A stretch of DNA of 64,000 nt from Zygnema cylindricum. Lineage: Eukaryota; Streptophyta; Zygnematophyceae; Zygnematales; Zygnemataceae. Of the stretch, positions 11,230 to 22,196 are shown piece by piece. The translations under genes were made by a program, and so were the position numbers. The notes beneath the pieces are model-generated. The model was not told where the DNA came from. It saw nothing but the letters and a program-made list of their open reading frames with translations, and did not search any database. The stretch is from the NCBI GenBank assembly GCA_037447655.1, contig JBBHKE010000487.1, forward strand, positions 62,001-126,000. The letters run 5' to 3'. Each line of letters begins with the position of its first letter. Positions within the stretch are counted from its first letter, which is position 1.

Positions 11230-11866
11230 TTGGCCGCAATGTATAGCACTATTTTGTATACCATCTCCACCTGCATACAAATGTCAAAAACAATTAGGGT
11301 TTTTAGGATTTGTCAAGGTTTTTTAGGGATTTTGAGAGAGGGAGGGAGGGAAGGTGAGTCGAATGGAACTGCAAATGAGAAGAACCACACCTTGTATAAG
11401 ATTTTCGAGATGATCCATAATATTAGGTGCAACGTCTTTTTGTGTGGGGATACAATCATGATAGCAAATTATGTCTGCAACGAGAGATTGACCTCATTTG
11501 CCGTCTCTCCGACATTTGAGGTTTTGGGTTGTTATACGACCCATATATGTAGAATGGACCCAAAAGAAAGGGATGTTTGCTCCAAAAGTTGGACAAGGGT
11601 TTTCATGGGGTACAACTCAATCTATACCGTGTGTTTCCTCTAACGAGGAACTTGATTGGCGTTTCTCGAAACACAATTTTTTTGCAAGGATTTGCAGTCC
11701 GTTATCTATTTTTCAAAGAAATAGGAAATTTTCTTTCTTTTTTAAGAGAAACATAAACATGAAGGCCTTGGGACCACAGGAATCAGAGCACCATATGTAT
11801 GGCAAGACGGTCAAACGTGGTCTTATTGCCAAGGGAGGTTTTGAGGATGTAAACCATGATAGTTAG
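11230..11866 (+). pseudogene. Copia integrase C-terminal region, frame-shifted
   Basis: The frame at 11350-11640 contains LGCYTTHICRMDPKERD followed by RVFMGYNS, the copia pattern of GCxAxxH, then K-rich, then GY just downstream of the integrase core. The second open frame (11498-11866) overlaps it out of frame and is probably a shadow in its first half. Confidence 0.6.
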
Positions 11867-12169
11867 GTTTGTAATATGCCTTGAGTTTTCGATCTTTACA
11901 AAAAAGAAAGAATAGTCAGAATTCGGAGTTAAGCTTAACATCCATAAGTGAACAGGTCGATGAGGAAATGGATGTGAGAGTGATGTAAAGGAGTACTTGT
12001 GCGACCACGTGGAATAATCCTGACAGATTGCAATATGCTCAAAAAGTTGAGGACATCCCTGAGTCCCACTACTTCAATTCCAAGGATGAGAAAGATGACT
12101 TCTTATTTAAGCAATTAGGTTGTGAGTCAATGTCGTGGGACCCGCAGTTGTATATTGAAGCGAACAGCT

Positions 12170-12980
12170 AAGACTTTAGGTCACAAAGTGGAAACTAACA
12201 TGGGAAAAAGGGTACAAGGTAATGGTTGACAATCAAACGTTCAAAGAGGTAAAGTTACTTATGAAGAAGAAGAAAAATAACGCTAGGTGGGTGATTAAGA
12301 CAGAGACAAATTCGTCTGCTGAAGTCATCAAGTATAACGCTAGACTTGTGCATAAGGGTTTCCAACAAAAAGAGGGAGTTGACACCACAAAACTCTACGC
12401 TCACGTGGTCAAGTTTGATTATTTAAGGATGATTATGGCATTAACATCCCCTTGATAAAAACATATCCATCGGATGGACGTTGAACAAATCTGTGGAGTG
12501 GTGACCTTAAAGAGGAGGTATATATGGCCTTTTCAGAGTTGGTGACAACAAACTCGATGTGGTGTGTTGACTACAAAAGCCACAGTATGGCATGAATTAA
12601 GCACTAAGGACACGATATCTGAGTTTACACAAAGTGTTGTCAGAGTTTAGGTTCATAAGGAAAACTATTAATTAAAAAGTTTACGTGAAAGGTGCTGGTG
12701 ACGATAAAATCATCATCTCTACCTTTGTGGATGATTTTATTATGGCATTTGATAGCTTGAAATGACCAAAGAGTTGAAGTTTTACTTGTTTTAGCATCTT
12801 AAGCATTAGATATTGGCAAAGTAGCATATATTTTGGAAATGAAGTGAAAAAACAAGAGGAGGTAATACGCAATTCATGATGACGAATACCAAACCATTTT
12901 TTACACCTTTGGACCCAATAAATAGTCGACGTCCCATACCGGGAGGCAACCGGCTGCCTCATATACTTGTGTGTCAAGAG
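12170..12980 (+). pseudogene. Decayed copia reverse transcriptase (RVT_2)
   Basis: The start is clear: DNQTFKEVKLL, RWVIKTE, IKYNARLVHKGFQQKEGVD and the end of that block, VKFDYLRMIMA. After a stop at 12453 only fragments of the palm are legible, including a VDDFIMAF-like stretch near 12728 that stands in place of the YVDDxL catalytic motif. Confidence 0.7.
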
Positions 12981-12989
12981 AAGGTCGGG

Positions 12990-13560
12990 GCATTTTTGCT
13001 TTGGATTTTGTCGTCAGCAAATACTGTCAAGCACTATAAATGACTCATTGTGAGGCCGTTAAGTAATGTTTTGGTCTTTAATTAGTATACTTTGTATCAT
13101 GTTGTTGTTTCAATCAAGTGGTGTTTTGGAGTATTATGGGTATTGCAATGCACATTAGGGTGGAGAATTCGATTCTAGGACATCTTTTCCAAGGTTTATT
13201 TTCGTACTCAATGGGCAATAATAATCGGAGTTCTAGTCACCACTGACATTGGCATGCAGTTCTAGGGAGGATGATTACATAACAACTGACCATGTTGCGA
13301 ATGCTTCACTTTGGGTGAATGGAAAGTTGGGAGGGAGTCAGTGTTGAGTATATCAAAGTCTTTTTGTTAAGTATGAGCTTGATGGGGTTCGCCAAAAACC
13401 TCGTGTTTCACAAATGGATGAAACACATCAAGATTCAGTGGCATTTTCTAAGATATCTAGTATGTGCTAAGGAGTTGGATTGTTGGGTGATACCAAGAAA
13501 TGACATTCTACGTTATGTGGGAGTCAATAATTCATCCCTAAAAGCGTGGTATGCAATTTG
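12990..13560 (+). pseudogene. Decayed copia RNase H tail
   Basis: The readable end is FAKNLVFHKWMKHIKIQWHF (near 13390-13450), equal in pattern to the MKNPVFHKRTKNIHIQWHF block of the family C element at 49990-50060. Earlier RNase H motifs are only vaguely present. Confidence 0.65.
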
Positions 13561-13570
13561 TAACCAATAA

Positions 13571-13901
13571 GTGGCTTGTCCAGCTAAAACATATTACCTT
13601 TTCTTGGAAAATAAAACATGTTGGTTAAAGACTTCTGTTAGAACAGATATCAACCCCAGCAAAGTGATAACAGGCTTTGGTGGAGGTACTCACAAACTTA
13701 ACCATAACCGCTAACTATTATGTATTGTTTTTGGTTGACAACTTCTTACTTGTCTATCAAAACGTTTCTTATATTTTTTTTTTTTTTGTATTTTAAAGTC
13801 AAACTCAATCCAGCAGAATACTTACATATTTTAAAATTGTCAGAATTTTACCCACAATATGACGATAACCTCCTATATTTTTTCTCGATGACAACTCAAG
13901 A
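13571..13901. other. AT-rich sequence with no gene
   Basis: This follows the RNase H tail and is probably the 3' untranslated region or LTR remains of the old copia. I could not identify LTR ends. It contains a poly-T run near 13775. Confidence 0.3.
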
Positions 13902-14954
13902 TGTAGAAATTAATGGTCTTTTAAAGTGTTTTCTAGGTCTGAAAAGAAATAAGAAAGAACCCGAGGCAGTCTACCTCTAACGTCTCTCTACAAATCTCAA
14001 ACTTGTCGCAGTCACTCAGAAATTAGAGGGAGCTAAAGCCATGGCTACTTAAGCTATCTAGAGGTTTACGGGAAATATATATTCGTTAGGGGTTTATTTA
14101 TTAAAAGTTATGTGCCGGCCAAAGGATTTGATCCTGGTACCTACCGGCCGGCAGACAGCCGGTAGCCGGTAGCCTTTGCCGTTAAGTCTAGAATCAGTGT
14201 TATGTACTGTGAGGTTTGATAATTAATTAAACACTTATACGTAGGATAGTTCATTTAACTGAAATAGTTTTACAAGAGACATATATCCAGTTATGTAAAA
14301 GTACGGATTATAGTAGGGATTAGAAACGAATACCGCGCATTTATTTATTTACCGAAACAAATACCGCGCATGTATTTATTACGCCTACGATTAAATGTGA
14401 ATTTAATCAGACGGACGAAATTATATATTGAGATCGCGAAACAGAACTTCGGCGGTTTTTGATCTTAGCCACATCGAATGACAGGTTGCGCAATGACATT
14501 GGATCGCGGCATCTCCAAGGAATAAGGGAGCGAATCCGGATATACCACATGTCGACATCTAGGCCATGTGGTAGAATGTTCGTACAGAAAGTACACCGGT
14601 AGCTGTACTTTTGTGTACGGAACTGCAATCTGATTGGCTCCGTACATCAGTAGATAGAGTCTGTGAGAGAGATAGGAATTATAAAAATTAGAAGATAGGA
14701 CCCTCTCTCCCAGAGAGCTCTTGTATAAAAGGTCAACTTTGACCCTCCATAACTTACTGCGCAGGGGAGCAAATTCAGAAATTCTTTTTGCTATCCACTC
14801 ATGGGAGTTCTGCTTTCACACTGGTGAAGTTGGTTAGAGTTATTGTTTGCCAGGGTGGCAGTTAATTTTGCTGAAACACAAAGGGGTCAAGGTTATCCTA
14901 GAGGCTACTTGGAAGCTGTCCACTCTGAGGACTTATGGAGATCTCAGAGTTTCA
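13902..14954 (+). repeat. Family A LTR 1
   Basis: It begins TGTAGAAATTAATGG and ends TTTCA directly against the primer-binding site. The antisense tRNA-like block lies around 14105-14205, and a TATAAAA box at 14724-14730 precedes the conserved GGTCAACTTTGACC segment. Confidence 0.85.
14724..14730 (+). promoter_or_regulatory. TATA box of the family A LTR
   Basis: TATAAAA lies about 225 bases before the LTR end in a context (CTCTTGTATAAAAGGTC) shared by the other family A LTRs, most cleanly by the solo LTR at 60730-60736. It fits a Pol II core promoter, which would put the RNA start about 30 bases downstream. Function is inferred from sequence and position. Confidence 0.6.
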
Positions 14955-14969
14955 GGTTATGGGCCCACC
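14955..14969 (+). promoter_or_regulatory. Primer-binding site complementary to the anticodon arm of initiator tRNA-Met
   Basis: GGTTATGGGCCCACC abuts the LTR end. Its complement, GGTGGGCCCATAACC, equals the anticodon arm of plant initiator tRNA-Met (CAU anticodon inside) as I recall it, not its 3' end. Drosophila copia and yeast Ty5 are established cases of priming by such an internal tRNA fragment. The ATG in the middle is in frame with gag. Confidence 0.75.
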
Positions 14970-15690
14970 CTTTAGGGTACCAATATTTAATGGAACTGGC
15001 TTCATATACTGAGAAAGTATGATGATAGGAGCTCTATGCGAAAAAAGGTTTTAAAGGATAGTGTGTGGACGGTAGGGGCGTCCTTCATTTCTTGGAATTC
15101 CTCCAGGGTTTGGAGGAAGCAGATTCACCAAGAAAGAGGATCCACCTTCAACGAAGGAAACAAAAAGAAGGAGAGGTGGTGGACAAAGATAGGAAGAAGG
15201 AGGCGACCACACGAATAGCAACTAGTTCGGCATTCATGTCACCTATTCCGAGGAACGAGGAGAATGATACTGAAACCTGGGACTTCAACAATATAGCGGC
15301 AAAGCACTTCATCCTACGCCATCTCACTCTAGGACTTGCATGTCCTCATTTGCAGGTAGAAAGGGCATCCGATCTTTGGATGGCTCTCATAGAGATGTAC
15401 CGAAGTGGTACGATTTAGCAACAACAGTTGGCTGATTAGAAAGTTAAAGAGTATGTATATAAAGGGGGGAAGATGTTGGATTTTTGCAATGAGCTTGCTA
15501 CACTCTTCATGGAGCTAGGTAGTGCGGTAAAAGATTTTAATGAAAAAGAAAAGGTTAACTGTTTACTGATGAAGTTACCCGATGAGTTCGAGAACATAGT
15601 CAACTGTGTGCAGGACTTCCCGGACTCAAGGTGGATATGGAACTCAGTGGTAGGGATGATTCTCGTTCGTGAGAATACGATTGAGATACG
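14959..15690 (+). pseudogene. Family A gag, truncated
   Basis: It begins with the ATG inside the primer-binding site (MGPP). The first part matches the gag at 16746-17500 (FNGTGFIY, MMIGALCEK, KHFILRHLT, DLWMALIEMYRSGT and the MKLPDEFENIVNCVQD block). A frameshift near 15040 and in-frame stops around 15417 and 15439 break it. It stops abruptly at NTIEIR, where LTR 2 begins, before the zinc knuckle. Confidence 0.8.
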
Positions 15691-16745
15691 TGTAAAAATT
15701 AATGGTCTTTTAAAGTATTTTGTAGGTCTGAGTAGAAATAAGAAAGAAGCCGAGGCACTCTACCTCTAAATTCTCTCTCCAACTTCTCAAACTTGTCGCA
15801 GTCACTTAGAAATTGGAGAGGGAGCTAGAGCCATTCCAACCTAGGCTATCCAGAGGTTTAGGTGAAAATATATTTTAGTTAGGGGTTTTATTTTACTAAA
15901 AGATATGTGCCGGCGGCTGGATTTGATCTTGGTACCTGCCGGCAGGCAAGCAGCCAGTAGCCGGTAGCCTTAACCGTTAAGTCTATAAGTAGTATTACGT
16001 AATATGGGGATTGATTATTAATTAAACATTTATACGTAGAAAAGTTCATTTAACTATAACTGATTACGCGAGACATATATCCAGTAAATGTAAAAGTACG
16101 GATTCCGGTACGGACAAGAAACCAATACTGCGCATTTATTTTTTTAGTGAAACAAATACCGCGCATGTATTTATTTCGGCTACAATTAAATGTGAATTTA
16201 ATCGGACGGCCGTAATTAACGCCGAGATCGCGGAATAGGATTTCGATGATTTATGGTCATCGCCACATCAAATGACACGTGGCGGAATGACATTGGATCG
16301 CGGTATCTGCGAGGAAGGGAGCAAATCCGGACATACCATGTGTCGACATTTAGGCCATATCGTACAATGGCCGTACATAAAGTACACTTGCAGCCGTAAT
16401 TTTGTGTACAGAGCTGCATTCTGCTTGGCTCCGTAGATCAGTAGATAGAGTCTGTGAGAGAGATAGGACTTAGAAAAATTAGGAGATAGAACCCTCTCTC
16501 CCACAGAGCTTCTGTACAAAGGGTCAAATTTGACCCTCAATAACTTACTGCTTAGGGGAGCAAATTCAAATATTATTTTTGCTATCGACTCAAGGAAGTC
16601 TTGCCTTGATAGGGGTGAAGTTGGTCAGAGTTTATGTGTGACAGGGTGGCAGTTATTTTTGCTGAAACACAAAGGGGTCAAGGTTATCCTAGAGGCTTCT
16701 AGGAAGCTATCTACTCTGAGGACTTATGGAGGGCTCAGAGATTCA
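15691..16745 (+). repeat. Family A LTR 2
   Basis: It begins TGTAAAAATTAATGG and ends ATTCA, and is closely similar to LTR 1 and LTR 3. It serves as the 5' LTR of the gag-pol body that follows. Confidence 0.85.
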
Positions 16746-17856
16746 AGTTAAGGGCCTACCCTCTAGGGTACCAATCTTTAATGGAACTGGTTTCATATAC
16801 TGGGAAAGTATGATGATAGGAGCTCTATGTGAAAAAAGGTTTTGGGGGATAGTGAGTGGACGGTTGGGGCGTCCATCAAGTCTTGGAATTCCTCCAGGGT
16901 TTGGAGGAAGTAGATTCACCAGAAAAGAGGATCCACCTTCAACGGAGGAAACAAAAGAAGGAGAGGTGGTGGACAAAGGAAAGCAGAAGGAGGCAACCAC
17001 ACCAATAACAACTGCTTCGGCATTCATTTCACCTAATCTGAGGAACGAGGAGAATGATACTGAAACCTGGGACTTCAACAAAATGGCGGCAAAGCACTTC
17101 ATCCTACGCCATCTCACTCAAGGACTTGCATGTCCTAATTTGCAGGTAGAAAGGGCATCCGATCTTTGGATGGCACTCATAGAGATGTACCGAAGTGGTA
17201 CGATTCAGCAACAACACTTGGCTGATCAGAAAGTTAAGGAGTATGTTTACAAAGGGGGGAAGATGTTGGATTTTTGCAATGAGCTTATTACACTCTTCAT
17301 GGAGCTAGAGACTGTGGGAAAAGATTTTAGTGAAAAAGAAAAGGTTAACTGTTTAATGATGAAGTTCCCTGATGAGTTTGAGAACATAGTCAACTGTGTG
17401 CAGGACTTGCCGGACTCAAGGTGGATATGGAACTTAGTGGTAGGGATGATTCTCATTCGGGAGAATACGATTGAGATCCGAAGAGGAGGAAAGAGTGGCC
17501 AAGCCTTGGCAATTGCGACCGATTGGAGGAACAAGGATTCCCGGAAACCGGTCAGAAACTATGGGGGGAGGGAGCAAAAAAATCAGACCAACGAGTTCGG
17601 ACCACGGGCTCCCAAAGGTTTATGTCATTTTTGTAAGAAACCTGGGCACTATATGGCAGAGTGCTCTAAGGTAAACAAGCTTCGGTTAAAAGAGGGGCAG
17701 ACCGGTGGTACCCCGAGAGGAAAGAAAAAGGCCCTTGTGACACAGGTACATGAGGCAGAATCCAAGGACGAGGACGATGAGCTCCTTTTGGATGAGGAGT
17801 TAGAGGCGAAAAACGAGGTCGAAATACCACGAAGGCATAAATGTGCTTACAGTTGA
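16746..17856 (+). pseudogene. Family A gag with CCHC zinc knuckle
   Basis: Gag forms the particle and binds element RNA. An almost complete frame runs from the decayed primer-binding site (AGTTAAGGGCCTACC, which lost the ATG) to a TGA at 17854. Features in order: the VPIFNGTGFIYWES start, a Lys/Glu-rich linker, a UBN2-like core with DLWMALIEMYRSGT and MKFPDEFENIVNCVQD, and the nucleocapsid knuckle CHFCKKPGHYMAEC (Cys-x2-Cys-x4-His-x4-Cys, near 17620-17665). The stop falls just before the protease, where the minus-strand copy reads on without interruption, so it is a mutation. Confidence 0.85.
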
Positions 17857-19160
17857 TTGAAAGGTGAAGCAGGCTGGATTGTAGATTCAGGTGCCTCCAT
17901 GCACATGTGTAACGATAGGCACCTGTTCACTAAGATAAGAAATATTCCCACCGTAGAGATAGAGTACGGGGATGGAAGGATAGTCACCACTACTCTTGTA
18001 GAATCGGTAGATTTGAAAGTGTTAGTAGAATGAAAGACATCCATAGTAACATTCTCCGATGTATTGTTTATTCCGGAGCTGAACAAAAACCTCATCTCTA
18101 CATGCGTATTAGATGATAAGGGTATTTTTACTAGCACTAGGAAAGGAGTCTTTACTGCTAGTTTTGAGGAGGATGTCTATTTCATTGCTGAGAAAGGTAG
18201 CCATGGGATATTTAGGCTGGTTTTAAGTAATGAAAAGAAGAAACTTTATTATGCTGGTGTTCATGTTATTATGATGTGGAATAAGAGGCTTCGGCATGTG
18301 AATCTAGACAAGTTAAGAGAGATGAAAAAGTGTAACTCTGAGACCTCCATAGGACCTCAGAGTAGGCAGCTCACACGAAGCCTCTAGGATAACCCTGACC
18401 CCTTTGTGTTTCAGCAAGAATAACTGCCACCCTGGCAAACAAAAACTCAGACCACCTATAAGGGAGAAAAAATTATAGATCTAGTACACACGGATATTTG
18501 GGGACCGGCTAAAGTGCCCTCACCGGGGGGGAAGAGATTTATGATGACTATCAATTATGATTGGTCTCGGTATTCCCGAGAGTATTTTTTGAAAAACAAG
18601 TCCGAAGCTTAGGATTGTTATAGACAATATAAAGCATGGAGCGAAAAACGTCATGAAACTCCAATCAAGAGAATAAGGAGTGACAATGGTGGAGAGTATA
18701 CATCTAACCAGTTTGAGGATTTTTTGAGGGAAGATGGGGTCCAACACCAAAAGACAGTTCCAGAATACCCGGAACACAATGGAGTAGCTGAAAGGTTAAA
18801 TAGAACACTAAGTGATAGTGCTAGAAGTATGTTGTCAAATAAGAAGATAGGAAAAAGGTTTTAGGCAGAAGCAATGAACTCTGCTAATTACCTCAAAAAT
18901 AGAGTTCACTATCCTAATTACCTCAAAAATAGAGTTCTCACTTCAGCTATAAAAGATCAAACACCTTATGAGAGATGGACAAGCCAGAAACCAGACTTAT
19001 CTCACTTAAAGGTTTTCGGCAGTCAAGTATTCAGTCTAGATACAGATCGGTCTTATTGGAAGCTATATCCTAAAGGAAAACCGGGATACTTATTAGGATA
19101 TGATGAGGATGTTAAAGGATATAGAGTTTATGATCTAAAAAGGGAAGATATAATCTAGTA
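17857..19160 (+). pseudogene. Family A protease and integrase, broken and with an inverted LTR piece
   Basis: The protease core WIVDSGASMHMC is near 17878. The pre-integrase zinc region is replaced from about 18333 to 18455 by a reversed fragment of the family's own LTR end, after which the integrase resumes with HTDIWGPAKVPS (first Asp), RSDNGGEYTSNQF (second Asp) and HNGVAERLNR (Glu). Stops lie at about 18031, 18609 and 18862. A 27-bp direct duplication (about 18885-18935) repeats NYLKNRV. The triad is preserved in fragments only. Confidence 0.85.
18333..18455 (-). repeat. Inverted fragment of the family A LTR 3' end inside pol
   Basis: ACTCTGAGACCTCCAT, then CTAGGATAACCCTGACCCC and GCCACCCTGGCAAACAAAA, are the reverse complement of the last ~120 bases of the LTR. 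They interrupt the integrase zinc region and replace about 40 codons of it. Confidence 0.75.
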
Positions 19161-19614
19161 AAGCATCTAGTAGTTAGGGATGAAGGAAAGTTTGTGGATC
19201 CCTTCAAATATACAAAGTCAGGAAAAATCAGATTTGAGTCAGAAAATTCCGATGACTTTGAGCTCCCTAACTATCCAGGTTTTAGAGAAGATGACATTCT
19301 TGCAGATACAAATCAGACAGAAAAGGACTCGGCTGTGGAAACTCCAGTGACAATTCTACCCAAAACGGAAGACGTGGTAAAAATTGATTCAAAAATAAAG
19401 GGAAAGGGGAGAAGTTGAGTTTGTTCGAAAGAATCCACAAAAAACATCTATTCCGGCCTCAGATTTTGAGAGGGGAAGGAGAAGTAAAATACTACAAGAA
19501 AAACAGGTTAATAACAAGGTAACTAAACTATCTCATCAAGATGAACCTCAAACTTATGGAGAGGCGATGACTTGTCCAGAAAGAAACCGGTGGAAGACAG
19601 CCATCAATGAATAG
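19161..19614 (+). pseudogene. Linker between copia integrase and RT
   Basis: An acidic, Ser/Lys-rich segment (about 19194-19418) that continues in a shifted frame into MTCPERNRWKTAINE before a stop at 19612. The minus-strand copy at 25446-25960 has an equivalent low-conservation linker. Confidence 0.6.
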
Positions 19615-21129
19615 ATGGCCTCAATTATGGCAGCCGATACTTGGGAGCTGGTGGATTGTCCACCTAACCGAAAACTAATTGGTTGTAAGTGGGTTTTCAA
19701 ATTAAAACTGAACCCAGATAACACAATCGAGGGTTACAAGGCCCGATTAGTGGCAAAGGGATTTACACAAAAAGAGGGAATTGACTATGAGGAAACCTTT
19801 GCCCCGGTGGTCAGATTTCCCTCCGTCCGCATACTTCTCAGCTTGGTAGCAGCGGAAGACATGGAAGTGCACCAAATGGACATCAAGACAATCTTTTTGC
19901 ATGGAGAATTGGAAGAGGAGATCTTCATGCGACAACTAGAAGAGTTTGTGGAGGAAGGAGAGGAGAGTAAGGTATGCTGGCTGATTAAATCTCTTTATGG
20001 TTTGAAACAGGCGCCTCGACAGTGGAATAAGAAGCTTGATGAGTTTCTTACCGGTCTGGGATATATTCGGATCAGCTCAGATCACTCAATCTATGTGTTC
20101 GAAGATGAGGAAGGTTTTATATTTATTGCAATTTATGTTGATGATTTGCTTGTCTTAAGTAAATCAATGGAAAAAATTAATAAAGTGAAAACCGATCTTA
20201 AGGGGAGATTTGAAATGAAGGATATGGGGGAAGCAAAATATATTTTGGGAATTCAAGTAGAGAGAGACCGAAAAAGGAAAATTATAAGACTGACTCAAAA
20301 GGAAGCAGTAGGGAACATGCTTCAAAAATTTCAAATGGATAAAGCTAATAGTTGTACAACTCCAATGGAGTCAAAGAAGGGAAGTGAGGGGAGTGAGGAA
20401 GAAGGAGTCATAGTCTTAGACGAGAAATTATCTCTTGAAGAACAGAAGTTCATGCAGACTATTCCTTACAGGCAAGTAGTGGGAAGTCTTATGTATTTTT
20501 TGAATTTTACCCGGCCGGATTTAGCAACAGCTCTAAGAGTGCTGGGTAGAAGTCTAAATGCTCCCAATAAGAGGGATTGGGAGGCAGCTAAGAGAGTCCT
20601 TAGATATTTGATAGGAACTAGGGATCTATGGTTGCATTTGGGTGGGGAGGATACTAACTTCACTACTTGGAGTGATGCCAGTTATGGTGATGCTCCGATG
20701 AGGAGATGCACTTCTGGATATGTATTATATGTGGGTGACGGGGCTTGCTGTTGGAGTAGCAAACAACAAAAAGTTTTTGCTCAGTCCACCATGAAGGCTG
20801 AGTATATGGCCTCTTGCTCTGCTGTAAAAGAAATGATGTGGGTTAAGTCCTTGCTTCGTGAGCTTCGTCACCTTAAGAGTGGTGTGCAAAAAATATTTTG
20901 TGATAATCAGGCAGCAATCGCTATTTCTGCCAATCCTAAACATCATTTTAAAGCCAAACACATGGACATTAGACTCAGCTTTGTTAGAGAGAAAGTAGAA
21001 AACAAAATAATCAGTTTAGATTATCGTCCAGATAGTGAGATGGTAGCAGATATGATGACCAAACCTGTGCCTTCCCCTAAGCTAACTTTGTGCAATGAGA
21101 AGTGTGGTTTGAAATTAAAGATTGACTAG
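19615..21129 (+). CDS. Family A copia reverse transcriptase-RNase H, longest intact frame
   Basis: 504 residues without a stop. RT (RVT_2): TWELVDCPPNRK, KWVFKLKLN, YKARLVAKGFTQKEGIDYEE, then VHQMDIKTIFLHGELEEEIF with the first catalytic Asp, SLYGLKQAPRQW and IAIYVDDLLVLSKS with the YVDD pair (near 20130). RNase H (about residue 345 on): TWSDASYGDAPMRRCTSGYV, STMKAEYMASCSAVKEMMWV, FCDNQAAIAI and HFKAKHMDI. The Ala of the usual TAFLNGELEEE block is Ile here. The frame opens only because of a stop at 19612, so the Met is not a real start; the protein would be part of a Gag-Pol polyprotein. Confidence 0.9.
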   Translation: MASIMAADTWELVDCPPNRKLIGCKWVFKLKLNPDNTIEGYKARLVAKGFTQKEGIDYEETFAPVVRFPSVRILLSLVAAEDMEVHQMDIKTIFLHGELEEEIFMRQLEEFVEEGEESKVCWLIKSLYGLKQAPRQWNKKLDEFLTGLGYIRISSDHSIYVFEDEEGFIFIAIYVDDLLVLSKSMEKINKVKTDLKGRFEMKDMGEAKYILGIQVERDRKRKIIRLTQKEAVGNMLQKFQMDKANSCTTPMESKKGSEGSEEEGVIVLDEKLSLEEQKFMQTIPYRQVVGSLMYFLNFTRPDLATALRVLGRSLNAPNKRDWEAAKRVLRYLIGTRDLWLHLGGEDTNFTTWSDASYGDAPMRRCTSGYVLYVGDGACCWSSKQQKVFAQSTMKAEYMASCSAVKEMMWVKSLLRELRHLKSGVQKIFCDNQAAIAISANPKHHFKAKHMDIRLSFVREKVENKIISLDYRPDSEMVADMMTKPVPSPKLTLCNEKCGLKLKID

Positions 21130-21142
21130 AAAATAAGGGGAG
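21130..21142 (+). promoter_or_regulatory. Polypurine tract of family A
   Basis: AAAATAAGGGGAG directly precedes the TG of LTR 3. The same tract, as CTCCCCTTATTTT on the plus strand, borders the minus-strand LTRs at 23876 and 57878. Confidence 0.7.
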
Positions 21143-22196
21143 TGTCGAAATTACTGGTCTTTTAAAGTATTTTCTAGGTGTGAATATAAATAAGAAAGAA
21201 GCCGAGGCAGTCTACCTCTAACTTCTCTCTCCAACTCTCAAACTTGTTGCAGTCACTGAGAAATTGGAGAGGGAGCTAGAGCCATGGCTACCTAGGCTAT
21301 CTAGAGGTTTACGGGAAATACATATTCGTTAAGGGTTTATTTACTAGAAGGTATGTGCCGGCCACAGGATTTGATCTTGGTACCTACCGTCTAGCAAACA
21401 GCCGATAGCCGGTAGCCTTAGCCGTTAAGTCTAGAATCAGTGTTATGTACTATGAGGTTTGATTATTAATTAAACACTTATACGTAGGAGAGTTCATTTA
21501 ACTGAAATACTTCTACAGGAGACATAGATCCAGTAATGTAAAAGTATGGATTACAGTACGGATTAGAAACGAATACCGCGCATTTATTTATTTACCGAAA
21601 CAAATACCGTGCATTTATTTATTACAACTACGATTAAATATGAATTTAATCGGACAGCCAAAATTAAACGCCGAGATCGCGGAAGAGAATTTCGGCAATT
21701 TTTGATCATAGCCACATCGGATGACACGTGGCGGAATGACATTGGATCGCGGCATCTCCGAGGATTAAGGGAGCGAAACCGGATATACCACGTGTCGACA
21801 TCTAGGCCATGTGGTACGTTGTTCGTACAAAAAGTACACCGGCAACTGTACTTTTGTGTACGGAACTGCAATCTGATTGGCTCCGTACATCAGTAGATAG
21901 AGTCTGTGAGAGAGATAGGAATTATAAAAATTAGAAGATAGGACCCTCTCTCCCAGAGAGCTTTTGTACAAAAGGTCAACTTTGACCCTCTATAACTTAC
22001 TGCTCAAGGGAGCAAATTTAGAGATTCTTTTTGCTATCCACTCAAGGGAGTCTTCCCTTCACAAGGGTGAAGTTGGTTAGAGTTATTGTCTACCAGGGTG
22101 GCAATTATTTTTGCTGAAACACAAGGGGTCAGGGTTATCCTAGAGGCTTCTTCGAAGCTGTCCACTCTGAGGACTTATGGAGGTCTCAAAGTTTCA
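21143..22196 (+). repeat. Family A LTR 3
   Basis: It starts TGTCGAAATTACTGG after the purine tract and ends GTTTCA. It is colinear with LTRs 1 and 2. The antisense tRNA-like block is at about 21355-21440. Confidence 0.85.

Larger units (their letters stand above)
8948..13570 (+). mobile_element. Highly decayed copia element related to family C
   Basis: Domain shadows on the plus strand appear in Ty1/copia order: gag-like (about 9110-9400), integrase core (about 10500-10700), integrase C-terminus (about 11380-11640), RT start (about 12220-12455), RNase H and tail (about 12990-13560). Almost every domain contains stops and frame changes, so it is older than the family A copies on both sides. 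The RT start resembles the element at 49915-51316 more than family A (compare NQTFKEVK with NKTFEEVS, and VHKGFQQKEGVD with VCKGFQQVEGVD). Confidence 0.7.
13902..22196 (+). mobile_element. Family A copia with three LTRs
   Basis: Order: LTR (13902-14954), partial gag (14955-15690), LTR (15691-16745), gag-pol (16746-21142), LTR (21143-22196). The flanks are CAAGA on the left and CAATA on the right. This is a possible 5-bp target-site duplication with one change and suggests the three-LTR structure arrived or recombined as one unit. All coding segments carry stops; the RT/RNase H block is the only long intact frame. Confidence 0.75.
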
